A stretch of 64,000 nt of DNA from Isoptericola chiayiensis (GTDB lineage: Bacteria > Actinomycetota > Actinomycetes > Actinomycetales > Cellulomonadaceae). Positions 9,812 to 19,214 of the stretch are shown here, one piece after another. Numbering within the stretch: the first letter of the stretch is position 1; each line of letters starts with the position of its first letter. Made by a program: the position numbers and the translations under genes. The notes beneath the pieces were generated by a model. It was not told where the DNA came from, did no database searches, and saw only the letters and a list, made by a program, of their open reading frames with translations. The stretch lies in the NCBI RefSeq assembly GCF_013149805.1, contig NZ_JABEZT010000008.1, forward strand, positions 1 through 64,000, in the 5' to 3' direction.

Positions 9812-10114
9812 GTGCGCGTCGTCGATCCCACGGCGCAGGACGTCGACGCGGTCGAGCTGCTGCTCGCCGACGACGGCGGCTACTCCCGCCGCGTCCTCGG
9901 GCGGGCGCCGCGCCGCCACGACGCGGTCGAGCGGGTCGCGCGGTGGCCGGAGATCTCCCGACTCCGTCTCGCCGTCGTCGACACCAACCGTGACGTGGCC
10001 GCGCCTTTCTGGCGTGCGCTCGGCTACGAGCCCACGGGAGACGTGACGCCGTTCGAGTCCGGGAGCGTGCGCAGCACCGCGCGCATCTGGGCACGCCCGG
10101 CCGCGCGCCGGTGA
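9812..10114 (+). pseudogene. internally deleted GNAT acetyltransferase remnant
   Basis: A 100-codon frame begins with GTG 3 nt after ilvD. Residues 1-33 (VRVVDPTAQDVDAVELLLAD...) look like the first strand and helix of a GNAT enzyme, and the last 50 (RLRLAVVDTNRDVAAPFWRA, then LGYEPTGDVTPF) look like its C-terminal motif-B region. The central acetyl-CoA loop (Q/R-x-x-G-x-G/A) is absent, and the protein is about 60 residues short. The join near residue 35-40 is in frame. I read it as a deletion derivative that has lost catalysis; a small functional protein cannot be ruled out. Confidence 0.6.
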
Positions 10115-10143
10115 CCTGCCGGGCCGGGTGCCGCCGTCGGCCC

Positions 10144-10149
10144 TAGCCT
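10144..10149 (+). promoter_or_regulatory. -10 element TAGCCT for second ilvD
   Basis: TAGCCT is followed by 6 nt and the ATG at 10156, with no Shine-Dalgarno, which fits leaderless transcription independent of the first ilvD. Confidence 0.5.
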
Positions 10150-10155
10150 GGGGAC

Positions 10156-11871
10156 ATGACGAGCACCGACGACCGGACCACGCCCGACCTCAAGCCCCGC
10201 TCCCGCCAGGTCACCGACGGCCTGGAGGCCACCGCGTCGCGCGGCATGCTGCGCGCCGTCGGCATGGGTGACGACGACTGGGACAAGCCGCAGATCGGCG
10301 TCGCGAGCTCGTGGAACGAGATCACGCCCTGCAACCTGTCGCTGGACCGGCTCGGCGGCGCGGTGAAGAACGGCGTGCACGCCGGCGGCGGCTACCCGCT
10401 GGAGTTCGGCACGATCTCCGTCTCGGACGGCATCTCGATGGGCCACGAGGGCATGCACTTCTCGCTGGTCTCCCGGGACGTCATCGCCGACTCCGTGGAG
10501 ACCGTCATGCAGGCCGAACGCCTCGACGGCTCGGTGCTGCTCGCCGGCTGCGACAAGTCGCTGCCCGGCATGCTGATGGCCGCCGCCCGCCTGGACCTGG
10601 CCAGCGTCTTCCTCTACGCCGGCTCGATCATGCCCGGCTGGGTGAAGCTGTCGGACGGCACGGAGAAGGACGTCACCCTCATCGACGCCTTCGAGGCCGT
10701 CGGCGCCTGCTCGCGCGGGCTGATGTCCCGCGACGACGTCGACCGCATCGAGCGTGCCATCTGCCCCGGCGAGGGCGCCTGCGGCGGCATGTACACGGCC
10801 AACACCATGGCCTCGGTGGCCGAGGCGATGGGCATGTCCCTGCCCGGCTCCGCCGCCCCGCCGTCGGCCGACCGTCGTCGCGACTCCTTCGCGCACGCCT
10901 CGGGCGAGGCCGTCGTCGAGATGCTCCGCCGTGGCATCACCGCCCGCGACATCATGACCAAGGAGGCCTTCGAGAACGCCATCGCCGTCGTGATGGCGTT
11001 CGGCGGGTCCACGAACGCCGTGCTGCACCTGCTGGCCATCGCCCACGAGGCCGAGGTCGAGCTGACGCTCGAGGACTTCGACCGGGTGGCGAGCCGCGTG
11101 CCGCACCTGGGCGACCTCAAGCCGTTCGGCCGGTACGTGATGAACGACGTCGACCGCATCGGTGGGGTCCCCGTGATCATGAAGGCGCTGCTGGACGCCG
11201 GGCTGATCCACGGCGACTGCCTGACGGTCACCGGTCGCACCGTCGCCGAGAACCTGGCCGACATCGCCCCGCCGGACCCGGACGGCAAGATCCTGCGGGC
11301 CCTCGACCAGCCGATCCACCCCACCGGCGGGATCACGATCCTGCACGGGTCGCTCGCGCCCGAGGGCGCCGTCGTCAAGAGCGCCGGGTTCGACTCCGAT
11401 GTCTTCGAGGGGACCGCCCGCGTGTTCGAGCGGGAGCGGCACGCCCTCGACGCGCTCGAGGACGGCACGATCACCGCCGGGGACGTCGTCGTCATCCGCT
11501 ACGAGGGCCCCAAGGGCGGCCCCGGGATGCGCGAGATGCTGGCCATCACCGGCGCGATCAAGGGCGCCGGGCTCGGCAAGGACGTGCTGCTCGTCACCGA
11601 CGGCCGGTTCTCCGGCGGCACCACCGGGCTGTGCGTCGGGCACATCGCCCCGGAGGCCGTCGACGCCGGACCGATCGCGTTCGTGCGCGACGGCGACCGC
11701 ATCCGCCTCGACGTCGCCGCCAAGACGCTCGACCTCCTGGTCGACGCCGACGAGCTGGCCGCCCGGCACACCGACGACTGGCAGCCCGTCCCGCACGGCT
11801 ACACCCGCGGCGTGCTCGCCAAGTACACCAAGCTCGTGCAGTCCGCCTCGACCGGCGCCGTGCTCGCCTGA
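10156..11871 (+). CDS. ilvD: dihydroxy-acid dehydratase (mycobacterial-type paralogue)
   Basis: A 571-residue dihydroxy-acid dehydratase of the shorter subgroup common in mycobacteria and plants, which usually carries a [2Fe-2S] cluster. Visible motifs are [45 protein letters not shown] and [19 protein letters not shown]. It shares the fold and motif order with the ilvD at 7947, but the two are clearly divergent paralogues, not a recent duplication. It has its own leaderless-type promoter. Some members of this superfamily act on sugar acids, but the close motif match favours branched-chain amino acid synthesis. Confidence 0.9.
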   Translation: MTSTDDRTTPDLKPRSRQVTDGLEATASRGMLRAVGMGDDDWDKPQIGVASSWNEITPCNLSLDRLGGAVKNGVHAGGGYPLEFGTISVSDGISMGHEGMHFSLVSRDVIADSVETVMQAERLDGSVLLAGCDKSLPGMLMAAARLDLASVFLYAGSIMPGWVKLSDGTEKDVTLIDAFEAVGACSRGLMSRDDVDRIERAICPGEGACGGMYTANTMASVAEAMGMSLPGSAAPPSADRRRDSFAHASGEAVVEMLRRGITARDIMTKEAFENAIAVVMAFGGSTNAVLHLLAIAHEAEVELTLEDFDRVASRVPHLGDLKPFGRYVMNDVDRIGGVPVIMKALLDAGLIHGDCLTVTGRTVAENLADIAPPDPDGKILRALDQPIHPTGGITILHGSLAPEGAVVKSAGFDSDVFEGTARVFERERHALDALEDGTITAGDVVVIRYEGPKGGPGMREMLAITGAIKGAGLGKDVLLVTDGRFSGGTTGLCVGHIAPEAVDAGPIAFVRDGDRIRLDVAAKTLDLLVDADELAARHTDDWQPVPHGYTRGVLAKYTKLVQSASTGAVLA

Positions 11872-11899
11872 CCCCCGCGCGTGGCCGCGGCACCGGGCC

Positions 11900-11905
11900 T
11901 AGCGT
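11900..11905 (+). promoter_or_regulatory. -10 element TAGCGT
   Basis: TAGCGT precedes the ATG at 11912 by 6 nt. The intervening GGAGGG is too close to the start to serve as an ordinary ribosome-binding site. Confidence 0.45.
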
Positions 11906-11911
11906 GGAGGG

Positions 11912-12229
11912 ATGAGCGACACCATCACCTCGGAGCAGTTCCACGCCGCCGACGGCACCCAGGACTGGCAGGTGCTCGACGGCGTCGCCGCCGCGGTCTT
12001 CGCCACCGGCTCGTTCGCGACCGGCGTCCAGCTCGTCGACGCCATCGGCGAGCTGGCCGAGTCCGCGAACCACCACCCGGACGTCGACCTGCGCTACCCG
12101 TCGGTGGCGGTCCGCCTCGTCTCGCACGACGTCGGTGGGCTCAGCGACCGCGACGCGGCGCTCGCGGCCCGGATCAGCGAGGCGGCCCGCGAGCTGGACG
12201 TGCCCGCGGAACCGCCTTCGACGGACTGA
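11912..12229 (+). CDS. 4a-hydroxytetrahydrobiopterin dehydratase family protein
   Basis: A 105-residue protein of the pterin-4a-carbinolamine dehydratase family. NHHPDVDLRYPSVAVRL followed by VSHDVGGLSDRD is the diagnostic active-site block (HHPD and the second His). The family recycles oxidised pterin cofactor for aromatic amino acid hydroxylases. No hydroxylase is in the window, so its physiological partner here is unknown; in many actinobacteria the gene stands alone. Confidence 0.85.
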   Translation: MSDTITSEQFHAADGTQDWQVLDGVAAAVFATGSFATGVQLVDAIGELAESANHHPDVDLRYPSVAVRLVSHDVGGLSDRDAALAARISEAARELDVPAEPPSTD

Positions 12230-12315
12230 GACCGGCGCCATGACGTCGCGGCCGAGATACGGTCGCGGCCACCCGAGGGCGCCCGCCCGGGTCCCGGCCG
12301 TGCCAGGATGACGGC

Positions 12316-12906
12316 ATGGGCACAGTGCACGAACGGATCGACGACCGGATGCGCGAGTTCCTCAGGGCCCAGCACGTCTTCTTCGTCGCGACCGCCCCGC
12401 TGGCCGCCGACGGCAGGGTCAACCTCTCGCCCAAGGGGATCGACGGGTCGTTCGTGGTCCTCGACGACCGGACGGTCGCGTACCTCGACATCACGGCGTC
12501 GGGTGCCGAGACCATCGCGCACCTGCGCGAGAACGGCCGCATCACCCTGATGTTCTGCGCCTTCGACGGGCCGCCGAACATCGTTCGTCTGCACGGGGTT
12601 GGCCGGGTGGTGAGTCTGTACGACGCCGAGTTCGACCGGCTCGTCACGCTGTTCGACGAGCGGCGGGGAGCCCGGGCGGTCGTCGTCGTCGACGTGCAGC
12701 GGGTGTCCGACTCGTGCGGGTACGGCGTGCCGCGCTACGAGCACAGGGGGGAGCGGGACCTGCTGCCGCCGTTCATGGAGCGCAAGGGACTCGAGGGGCA
12801 GGCCGACTACCGTCGGGCGAAGAACCGCATCAGCATCGACGGCCTGCCCGCCTTCGACGACGACCCGGCACCGACCGGGGTCGACGGGGGGTCCCGCCCG
12901 GACTGA
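12316..12906 (+). CDS. pyridoxamine 5'-phosphate oxidase-like FMN-binding protein
   Basis: A 196-residue single-domain split-barrel protein. Its N-terminal half (HVFFVATAPLAADGRVNLSPKGID) and RITLMFCAFDGPPNIVRLHG are typical of PNPOx-like flavoproteins, many of which reduce small molecules with F420H2 or FMN. The C-terminal part (SCGYGVPRYEHRGERDLLPP) matches an actinobacterial subgroup of unknown substrate. It is unlikely to be the true PdxH. CAGGAT 6 nt before the ATG suggests a leaderless start. Confidence 0.8.
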   Translation: MGTVHERIDDRMREFLRAQHVFFVATAPLAADGRVNLSPKGIDGSFVVLDDRTVAYLDITASGAETIAHLRENGRITLMFCAFDGPPNIVRLHGVGRVVSLYDAEFDRLVTLFDERRGARAVVVVDVQRVSDSCGYGVPRYEHRGERDLLPPFMERKGLEGQADYRRAKNRISIDGLPAFDDDPAPTGVDGGSRPD

Positions 12907-12911
12907 GCGGT

Positions 12912-12942
12912 TTGCGCAGAACGCCCTCGCCGGCACTATGCT
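12912..12942 (+). promoter_or_regulatory. promoter TTGCGC-19 bp-TATGCT for the ABC exporter
   Basis: TTGCGC (12912-12917) and TATGCT (12937-12942) are separated by 19 bp and lie about 65-95 nt upstream of the ATPase gene start. An ATG at 12938 lies inside the -10 element and so cannot be the start codon. Confidence 0.5.
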
Positions 12943-13006
12943 CCGCATCACACCCGGCGATGCGGTCGGGTGCCCACGAGGTGGTCGACGGCCACGAGGA
13001 GGCGGA

Positions 13007-14065
13007 GTGCCGACGGCGGACGGCGAGCTGGCGATCGAGACGCGCGGCCTGCGCAAGACGTACCGCAGCGTCCGGGGGCGGCGCGTGGGCGTCGAGGGGC
13101 TCGACCTCCAGGTGCCGGTCGGGGGCGTGCACGGCTTCCTCGGCCCGAACGGCTCCGGCAAGACCACGACGATCCGGATGCTGCTCGGCCTGGTCCGCCC
13201 TGACCGGGGCACCGCGAGCATCTTCGGTCACGACGTGCCGCGGCACCTGCCCGACGTCGTGGGCAGGGTCGGCGCCATCGTCGAGAGCCCCAAGTTCTTC
13301 CCGGCCTTCAGCGCGCGCGCCAATCTGCGGCTGCTCGCCGACGGCATCGGCGCACCGCGCGAGCGGGTCGACGCCGTGATCGACCAGGTGGGCCTGTCGG
13401 GACGGGCGAAGGACCGCTACCGCACCTACTCCCTCGGCATGAAGCAGCGGCTGGCGATCGCGGCGACCCTGCTGAAGGACCCGGACCTGCTGATCTTCGA
13501 CGAGCCGACCAACGGGCTCGACCCCGCGGGCATCCACGAGATCCGCCGCACCATGCGAGGTCTCGGCGACCAGGGCAAGACCGTGCTGGTCTCCAGCCAC
13601 ATCCTGGCCGAGGTCGAGCAGATCGCCGACACGGTCTCCATCGTCGCGCGCGGCCGGCTGGTCGCGTCCGGCAGCGTCGCCGAGCTCATCGGTGGCCAGG
13701 GCGGGCCCGCGGTGCGGGTCGGGCTGGCCGCCGACGACGTCGCAATCGCCACGAGCCTGCTCACGAGCCGCGGGCTGGTGGTCCGCCGCGAGGACGACGC
13801 GCTCCTGGTCGACGGCGCCGACGCCGCGACCGTCAACCGCATGCTGGGCGAGCAGGGGGTTTGGGCCGGGGAGCTGACCGTGCGACGCGCCGACCTCGAG
13901 TCGGTCTTCCTCGGGCTGACCCAGCACGAGGTTCCGGGCGGACGGGACCATCGCGGCGGTCGCCGTCGGCGCAAGGAGGAGGCGCGGGACACCACCTCCG
14001 GGGCGGGTGCCGCATCCGGGCCCGGCGCTGCCGTCGCGAGCACGACGATGGGGGAGGACGCCTGA
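13007..14065 (+). CDS. ABC transporter ATP-binding protein (exporter type)
   Basis: A 352-residue ATPase of the CcmA/BcrA class. It has Walker A GPNGSGKTT, the ABC signature YSLGMKQRL, Walker B DLLIFDEPTNGLDPAG and the switch His in LVSSHILAEVEQ. The last 45 residues are a low-complexity Arg/Gly/Ala tail. The GTG at 13007 is preceded by GAGGAGG; an upstream ATG overlaps the promoter. The stop overlaps the permease start (TGATG), so the two are translationally coupled and form one exporter. The substrate is unknown; antibiotic or lipid export are the usual roles of this class. Confidence 0.9.
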   Translation: MPTADGELAIETRGLRKTYRSVRGRRVGVEGLDLQVPVGGVHGFLGPNGSGKTTTIRMLLGLVRPDRGTASIFGHDVPRHLPDVVGRVGAIVESPKFFPAFSARANLRLLADGIGAPRERVDAVIDQVGLSGRAKDRYRTYSLGMKQRLAIAATLLKDPDLLIFDEPTNGLDPAGIHEIRRTMRGLGDQGKTVLVSSHILAEVEQIADTVSIVARGRLVASGSVAELIGGQGGPAVRVGLAADDVAIATSLLTSRGLVVRREDDALLVDGADAATVNRMLGEQGVWAGELTVRRADLESVFLGLTQHEVPGGRDHRGGRRRRKEEARDTTSGAGAASGPGAAVASTTMGEDA

Positions 14066-15141
14066 TGCGGCTGCTGAGGGTCGAGCTGCGCCGGTTGTGG
14101 CTGCGCCGGGTCACCTGGGGCGGGCTCCTGCTCGCCCTGCTGATCGCGGGGCTGGCGGTGCTCTCGCAGATCTCCGCCGCGACGCCGCCCAGCGAGCGGG
14201 AGATCGCCGAGGCCGAGGAGTTCTACGCCCAGGAGCTCGAGTACTGGGAGGAGCACGGGGAGGAGGACGTCGCCGCGTGCGAGGAGTCCGAGGCCGACGA
14301 CCCCGACCCGGCCGCGGACTACGGCTGCGACCAGATGGAGCCACGGCTCGAGTGGTTCCTGCCGACGGCCACGACGTTCGTGCCCGCGCCGGAGATGCGT
14401 GAGGCAGGGACGGACGGCATCGAGCCCGGCGACGGGGACGACCCCCGGATCGCCGAGATCCAGGAGTCGATCTGGTCGGGCTGGTCCGGGATCGGCGCGG
14501 CCGGCGAGTACGCCGCCGCGTTCCTCATGCTCGCGTTCGTGGTCGGTGTCAGCTTCGTGACCGCTGAGCAGAGCTCCGGGGCGCTCGGGATGTGGCTGAC
14601 GTTCGAGCCCCGGCGCTCGCGGGTGTACTGGTCCAAGGCCGCTGCTTCCGCCGCGGGCACCCTCCCGCTGGTGGTGGTGGGCTGGCTCGCCACGGCCGGC
14701 GGCATCTACACGCTGCACGCCGTCTTCGGCACCGTGGGGGAGGTCAGCGGTGAGGACTGGGCCGAGATCGCCGGGTTCTCCGTGCGTCTCGTGGCGGCCG
14801 GCGCGGCGTGCGCCGCGATCGGCACGGCGCTCGGCGTCCTGTTGCGCCACGCCGTCGCCGCCGTCGGCGCCGCGGCGGTCGTGCTCTGGGCGAGCGTGGC
14901 GTTCGCGTTCTCCTTCGGGTCGGCGCAGCGCTGGCTGCCCACGGTGAACCTGACCGCCTGGCTCGAGGGCGGGACCCGCTACTCGGTCGCCGAGGACGTC
15001 CGTGACGACGCCGGTGTCGTCACCACCACGTGGACGACCGAGGTGGTCTCCGCGACCCAGGGCGGCCTGTACCTGCTGGCCGTGGTGGCCGTGCTGACCC
15101 TCGCGGCGCTCGTCGTCTTCCGGCGCAAGGACGTGTCCTGA
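14065..15141 (+). CDS. ABC-2 type permease
   Basis: A 358-residue membrane partner of the preceding ATPase. One N-terminal helix (LLLALLIAGLAVLSQI) is followed by a roughly 110-residue acidic extracytoplasmic region containing two cysteines (EDVAACEESE, DYGCDQME), then five more hydrophobic segments. The large acidic external loop with possible disulfide is characteristic of ABC-2 exporters that handle peptides or signals, but no specific family is recognised. The frame ends just before the ilvB leader region. Confidence 0.8.
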   Translation: MRLLRVELRRLWLRRVTWGGLLLALLIAGLAVLSQISAATPPSEREIAEAEEFYAQELEYWEEHGEEDVAACEESEADDPDPAADYGCDQMEPRLEWFLPTATTFVPAPEMREAGTDGIEPGDGDDPRIAEIQESIWSGWSGIGAAGEYAAAFLMLAFVVGVSFVTAEQSSGALGMWLTFEPRRSRVYWSKAAASAAGTLPLVVVGWLATAGGIYTLHAVFGTVGEVSGEDWAEIAGFSVRLVAAGAACAAIGTALGVLLRHAVAAVGAAAVVLWASVAFAFSFGSAQRWLPTVNLTAWLEGGTRYSVAEDVRDDAGVVTTTWTTEVVSATQGGLYLLAVVAVLTLAALVVFRRKDVS

Positions 15142-15215
15142 CGCGATCCGCGTGCCGTCCGTCGACGCCGGTGAGGGAGACGGTGTCCCAGCATCTGGGA
15201 CGCTGGAACCGGGAC

Positions 15216-15244
15216 GTGACATTCCCGCGACGACGGCGTAACGT
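15216..15244 (+). promoter_or_regulatory. ilvBNC promoter GTGACA-17 bp-TAACGT
   Basis: GTGACA (15216-15221) and TAACGT (15239-15244) are separated by 17 bp. The predicted transcription start falls at about 15252, exactly the GTG that opens the leader peptide. Confidence 0.65.
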
Positions 15245-15251
15245 GCGTCAC

Positions 15252-15296
15252 GTGCAGACGATCTTCCTCGTAGTACTTCCTGGGCGCGCCGGCTGA
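15252..15296 (+). CDS. ilv leader peptide (attenuator)
   Basis: A 14-residue peptide, VQTIFLVVLPGRAG, is encoded between the promoter and an intrinsic terminator. It contains Ile, Leu, Val, Val, Leu in six residues, and Val-Val-Leu-Pro use GTA GTA CTT CCT, codons that are scarce in this GC-rich DNA. This is the hallmark of ribosome-mediated attenuation by branched-chain aminoacyl-tRNA. The GTG lies 7 nt after TAACGT, so the leader is probably itself translated from a leaderless mRNA; an in-frame GTG at 15243 would overlap the -10. Confidence 0.75.
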   Translation: MQTIFLVVLPGRAG

Positions 15297-15327
15297 GGCC
15301 ACGCACCGGGCTTCGTCAGCGCGCTCA

Positions 15328-15369
15328 CCCCTCGTCACTCCCGCCGCAGGCCGGGACCGAGGGGTTTTT
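15328..15369 (+). terminator. ilvB attenuator terminator
   Basis: CCCCTCG (15328-15334) pairs with CGAGGGG (15358-15364), and an inner TCCCG (15339-15343) pairs with CGGGA (15352-15356), followed at once by TTTTT. GCGCGC copies at 15284-15289 (within the leader frame) and 15319-15324 can pair and may form the competing or pause structure. Confidence 0.75.
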
Positions 15370-15428
15370 CATTGCATCGAGCACCCTCAGCACACCCAGA
15401 CACGTAGTTCCGACGGCAGGAGAGACCG

Positions 15429-17252
15429 ATGGGCCAGCCGAACCCGACACCCGCCCAGGTGGCAGCGCGCACCACTCCCCGTGCGGTCGGCCAGCAGGTC
15501 GGCGAGCAGGTCACGGGCGCGCAGTCGATCGTCCGGTCCCTCGAGGAGGTCGGCGTCGACACGGTCTTCGGCATCCCCGGCGGCGCGATCCTGCCCACCT
15601 ACGACCCGCTGATGGACTCGGCGAGGCTGCGGCACATCCTCGTGCGGCACGAGCAGGGCGGCGGGCACGCGGCGTCCGGCTACGCCCACGCCACCGGACG
15701 GGTCGGGGTGACCATGGCGACGTCCGGACCCGGGGCGACCAACCTGGTCACCCCCATCGCCGACGCCAACATGGACTCCGTCCCCCTGGTGGCGATCACC
15801 GGGCAGGTCGCGGCACCGGCGATCGGGACCGACGCCTTCCAGGAGGCGGACATCGTCGGCATCACCATGCCGATCACCAAGCACTCCTACCTGGTGACGG
15901 ACCCCGACGACATCCCGCGGACCATCGCCGAGGCCTTCCACATCGCCTCGACCGGCCGGCCCGGCCCCGTGCTCGTCGACATCGCGAAGTCGGCGATGCA
16001 GGCGCAGACCACCTTCCGCTGGCCGCAGGAGCTCGCGCTGCCCGGCTACCACCCGGTGACCAAGCCGCACGCCAAGCAGATCCGCGAGGCCGCGAAGCTG
16101 CTGGCCACCGCGCGCCGGCCCGTGCTGTACGTGGGCGGCGGCGTGATCCGCTCGGGAGCGGCCGACGTGCTGCGCCGCCTCGTGGACGTCTCGGGCGCGG
16201 CCGTCACGACGACGCTCATGGCGCGGGGTGCCGTGCCCGACTCCCACCCGCAGCACCTGGGCATGCCGGGCATGCACGGGACCGTGCCCGCCGTCGCAGC
16301 CCTGCAGAAGGCGGACCTGATCGTCGCGCTGGGCGCCCGGTTCGACGACCGCGTGACCGGCAAGCTGTCCAGCTTCGCGCCGCACGCGGCGATCGTGCAC
16401 GCCGACATCGACCCGGCCGAGATCGGCAAGAACCGTGCGGTCGACGTGCCGATCGTCGGGGACCTGCGCGAGGTGATCGGCGAGCTCATCCCGGCCCTGG
16501 AGGCCGAGCACGCCAAGGTCGGCAAGCCGGACATCGAGGCCTGGTGGCACCAGATCGACACCTGGCGCGAGACGTACCCCCTGGGATTCACCTCCACGGA
16601 CGACGGCCACCTCGCGCCGCAGCACGTCATCTCGCGTCTGGGCGAGATTGCAGGTCCGGACGCGATCTACGTCGCCGGCGTCGGCCAGCACCAGATGTGG
16701 GCCGCCCAGTTCATCCGGTACGAGCGCCCCAACACCTGGATCAACTCCGGTGGGCTCGGGACCATGGGCTACTCGGTCCCCGCGGCGATGGGCGCCAAGG
16801 TCGGCGCACCCGACCGGGACGTGTGGGCCATCGACGGTGACGGGTGCTTCCAGATGACCAACCAGGAGCTGGCCACCTGCGCCATCAACGACATCCCCAT
16901 CAAGGTGGCGCTGGTCAACAACAGTTCGCTGGGCATGGTCCGGCAGTGGCAGACGCTGTTCTACAACGAGCGCTACTCCAACACCGACCTGCACACCGGC
17001 CACGGCACCGTGCGCATCCCGGACTTCGTCAAGCTCGCCGAGGCGTACGGGTGCGTCGGCATCCGCGTCGAGCACGAGAACGAGGTCGACGAGGCGATCA
17101 AGCGCGCGAACGAGATCGACGACCGTCCCGTCGTCGTCGACTTCACCGTGTCGCGCGACGCCATGGTCTGGCCGATGGTCGCCGCCGGGGTCAGCAACGA
17201 CGACATCCAGTACGCGCGCGGCATCTCGCCCGCCTGGGAACGCGAAGACTGA
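15429..17252 (+). CDS. ilvB: acetolactate synthase large (catalytic) subunit
   Basis: This 607-residue ThDP/FAD enzyme condenses two pyruvates, or pyruvate plus 2-ketobutyrate, in the first common step of branched-chain synthesis. [15 protein letters not shown] and the catalytic Glu in [12 protein letters not shown] open the PYR domain. [11 protein letters not shown] lies in the FAD domain, and [14 protein letters not shown] plus the downstream VNNSS form the ThDP/Mg site. GGCAGGAGAG precedes the ATG. It is first in ilvBNC and controlled by the upstream attenuator. Confidence 0.97.
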   Translation: MGQPNPTPAQVAARTTPRAVGQQVGEQVTGAQSIVRSLEEVGVDTVFGIPGGAILPTYDPLMDSARLRHILVRHEQGGGHAASGYAHATGRVGVTMATSGPGATNLVTPIADANMDSVPLVAITGQVAAPAIGTDAFQEADIVGITMPITKHSYLVTDPDDIPRTIAEAFHIASTGRPGPVLVDIAKSAMQAQTTFRWPQELALPGYHPVTKPHAKQIREAAKLLATARRPVLYVGGGVIRSGAADVLRRLVDVSGAAVTTTLMARGAVPDSHPQHLGMPGMHGTVPAVAALQKADLIVALGARFDDRVTGKLSSFAPHAAIVHADIDPAEIGKNRAVDVPIVGDLREVIGELIPALEAEHAKVGKPDIEAWWHQIDTWRETYPLGFTSTDDGHLAPQHVISRLGEIAGPDAIYVAGVGQHQMWAAQFIRYERPNTWINSGGLGTMGYSVPAAMGAKVGAPDRDVWAIDGDGCFQMTNQELATCAINDIPIKVALVNNSSLGMVRQWQTLFYNERYSNTDLHTGHGTVRIPDFVKLAEAYGCVGIRVEHENEVDEAIKRANEIDDRPVVVDFTVSRDAMVWPMVAAGVSNDDIQYARGISPAWERED

Positions 17253-17270
17253 AGCGGAGGACCGATAGTC

Positions 17271-17792
17271 ATGTCCCGTCACACCCTGTCCGTGCTGGTC
17301 GAGAACAAGCCGGGCGTCCTGACGCGGGTCGCCGGCCTCTTCGCCCGCCGTGCGTTCAACATCCACTCGCTCGCCGTCGGGCCCACCGAGCACGAGGAGA
17401 TCTCGCGCATCACGGTCGTGGTCGACGTCGAGGACCACCCGCTGGAGCAGGTCACCAAGCAGCTCAACAAGCTGGTGCACGTCATCAAGATCGTCGAGCT
17501 CGACACCGAGGCCTCGGTGCAGCGCGAGCTGCTGCTGGTCAAGGTCAAGGCCGACGCGGCGACCCGCTCCGGAGTGCTCGAGGTGGTCCAGCTGTTCCGC
17601 GCGAAGGTCGTGGACGTCGTGCCGGACACGGTCGTCATCGAGGCCACCGGCACCGACAGCAAGCTGGACGCGCTCCTCACGGCGCTCGAGCCCTACGGCG
17701 TCCGCGAGATCGTCAAGTCCGGGACCCTCGCCGTCGGGCGGGGCTCCCGGTCCATCACCGACCGGGCGCTGGAGCGAGTGCGCAGCGCCTGA
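17271..17792 (+). CDS. ilvN: acetolactate synthase small (regulatory) subunit
   Basis: A 173-residue regulatory subunit that stimulates IlvB and confers valine feedback inhibition. The N-terminal ACT domain reads HTLSVLVENKPGVLTRVAGL and FARRAFNIHSLAVGPTE; the C-terminal ACT-like domain begins near QRELLLVKVKAD. Length is typical for the long IlvH/N type. It starts 18 nt after ilvB and is followed by 78 nt before ilvC. Confidence 0.96.
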   Translation: MSRHTLSVLVENKPGVLTRVAGLFARRAFNIHSLAVGPTEHEEISRITVVVDVEDHPLEQVTKQLNKLVHVIKIVELDTEASVQRELLLVKVKADAATRSGVLEVVQLFRAKVVDVVPDTVVIEATGTDSKLDALLTALEPYGVREIVKSGTLAVGRGSRSITDRALERVRSA

Positions 17793-17852
17793 GACGCCGA
17801 CGCGACCCGACGTCGCGCCCTGGCACAATCCCCGTCGAGGCAAGAACCCTGA

Positions 17853-18899
<1,047 letters not shown>

Positions 18900-18925
18900 C
18901 ACCACCCCTGTCGCGAGCGACGCGT

Positions 18926-18959
18926 GCGGCCGCCACCCCGACCCGGGGGTGGCGGCCGC
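18926..18959 (+). terminator. ilvBNC terminator hairpin
   Basis: A perfect 14-bp GC-rich stem (18926-18939 with 18946-18959) follows the ilvC stop by 26 nt. There is no T-run. Confidence 0.65.
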
Positions 18960-18985
18960 GCGTGCGTCCGGACCGGTGCCCACCC

Positions 18986-19182
18986 GCGAGGTAGGCAACG
19001 ATCCCGCGAGGTAGCGCTGCGGTCCGCGAGGTAGGCCAGATACGCGTGAGGTAGGCGTCGCTGGTGCGACGGCGGTTTGGACGCGACCTACCCCGGCGAG
19101 AGGTTGCCTACCTCGCCGAGATGTTGCCTACCTGGGCAAGGAGTTGCCTACCTCGCGTGATGTTTGCCTACCTCGGCACTTC
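18986..19182. repeat. 20-bp-period array of GCGAGGTAGGC units, then inverted units
   Basis: Four units of GCGAGGTAGGC type begin at 18986, 19006, 19026 and 19046, exactly 20 bp apart (the second is degenerate). After a 17-bp gap, five units in the opposite orientation (consensus GTTGCCTACCTCG) begin at 19083, 19103, 19123, 19143 and 19163, again exactly 20 bp apart. The unit length is not a multiple of three, so coding is excluded. The two halves form a large imperfect inverted repeat. This fills most of the 315-bp gap between ilvC and the ASCH gene. Two-helical-turn spacing would place every site on one face of the DNA. Confidence 0.85.
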
Positions 19183-19214
19183 GCGGCGCACGTCGCGAGG
19201 AGGTTGGTGGCAGG

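Noticed and set aside
12938-13006. N-terminal extension of the ABC ATPase from the ATG at 12938
   Set aside because: That ATG overlaps a good -10 element (TATGCT) and the added residues are Gly/Arg-rich; GAGGAGG precedes the GTG at 13007.
15142-15428. T-box riboswitch upstream of ilvB
   Set aside because: A short leader peptide with rare Val/Leu codons and a simple terminator explain the region, and no T-box (AGGGTGGNACCGCG-type) sequence is visible.
18986-19182. CRISPR array
   Set aside because: Units recur every 20 bp with about 9-bp variable parts, the orientation flips midway and no cas gene is present.
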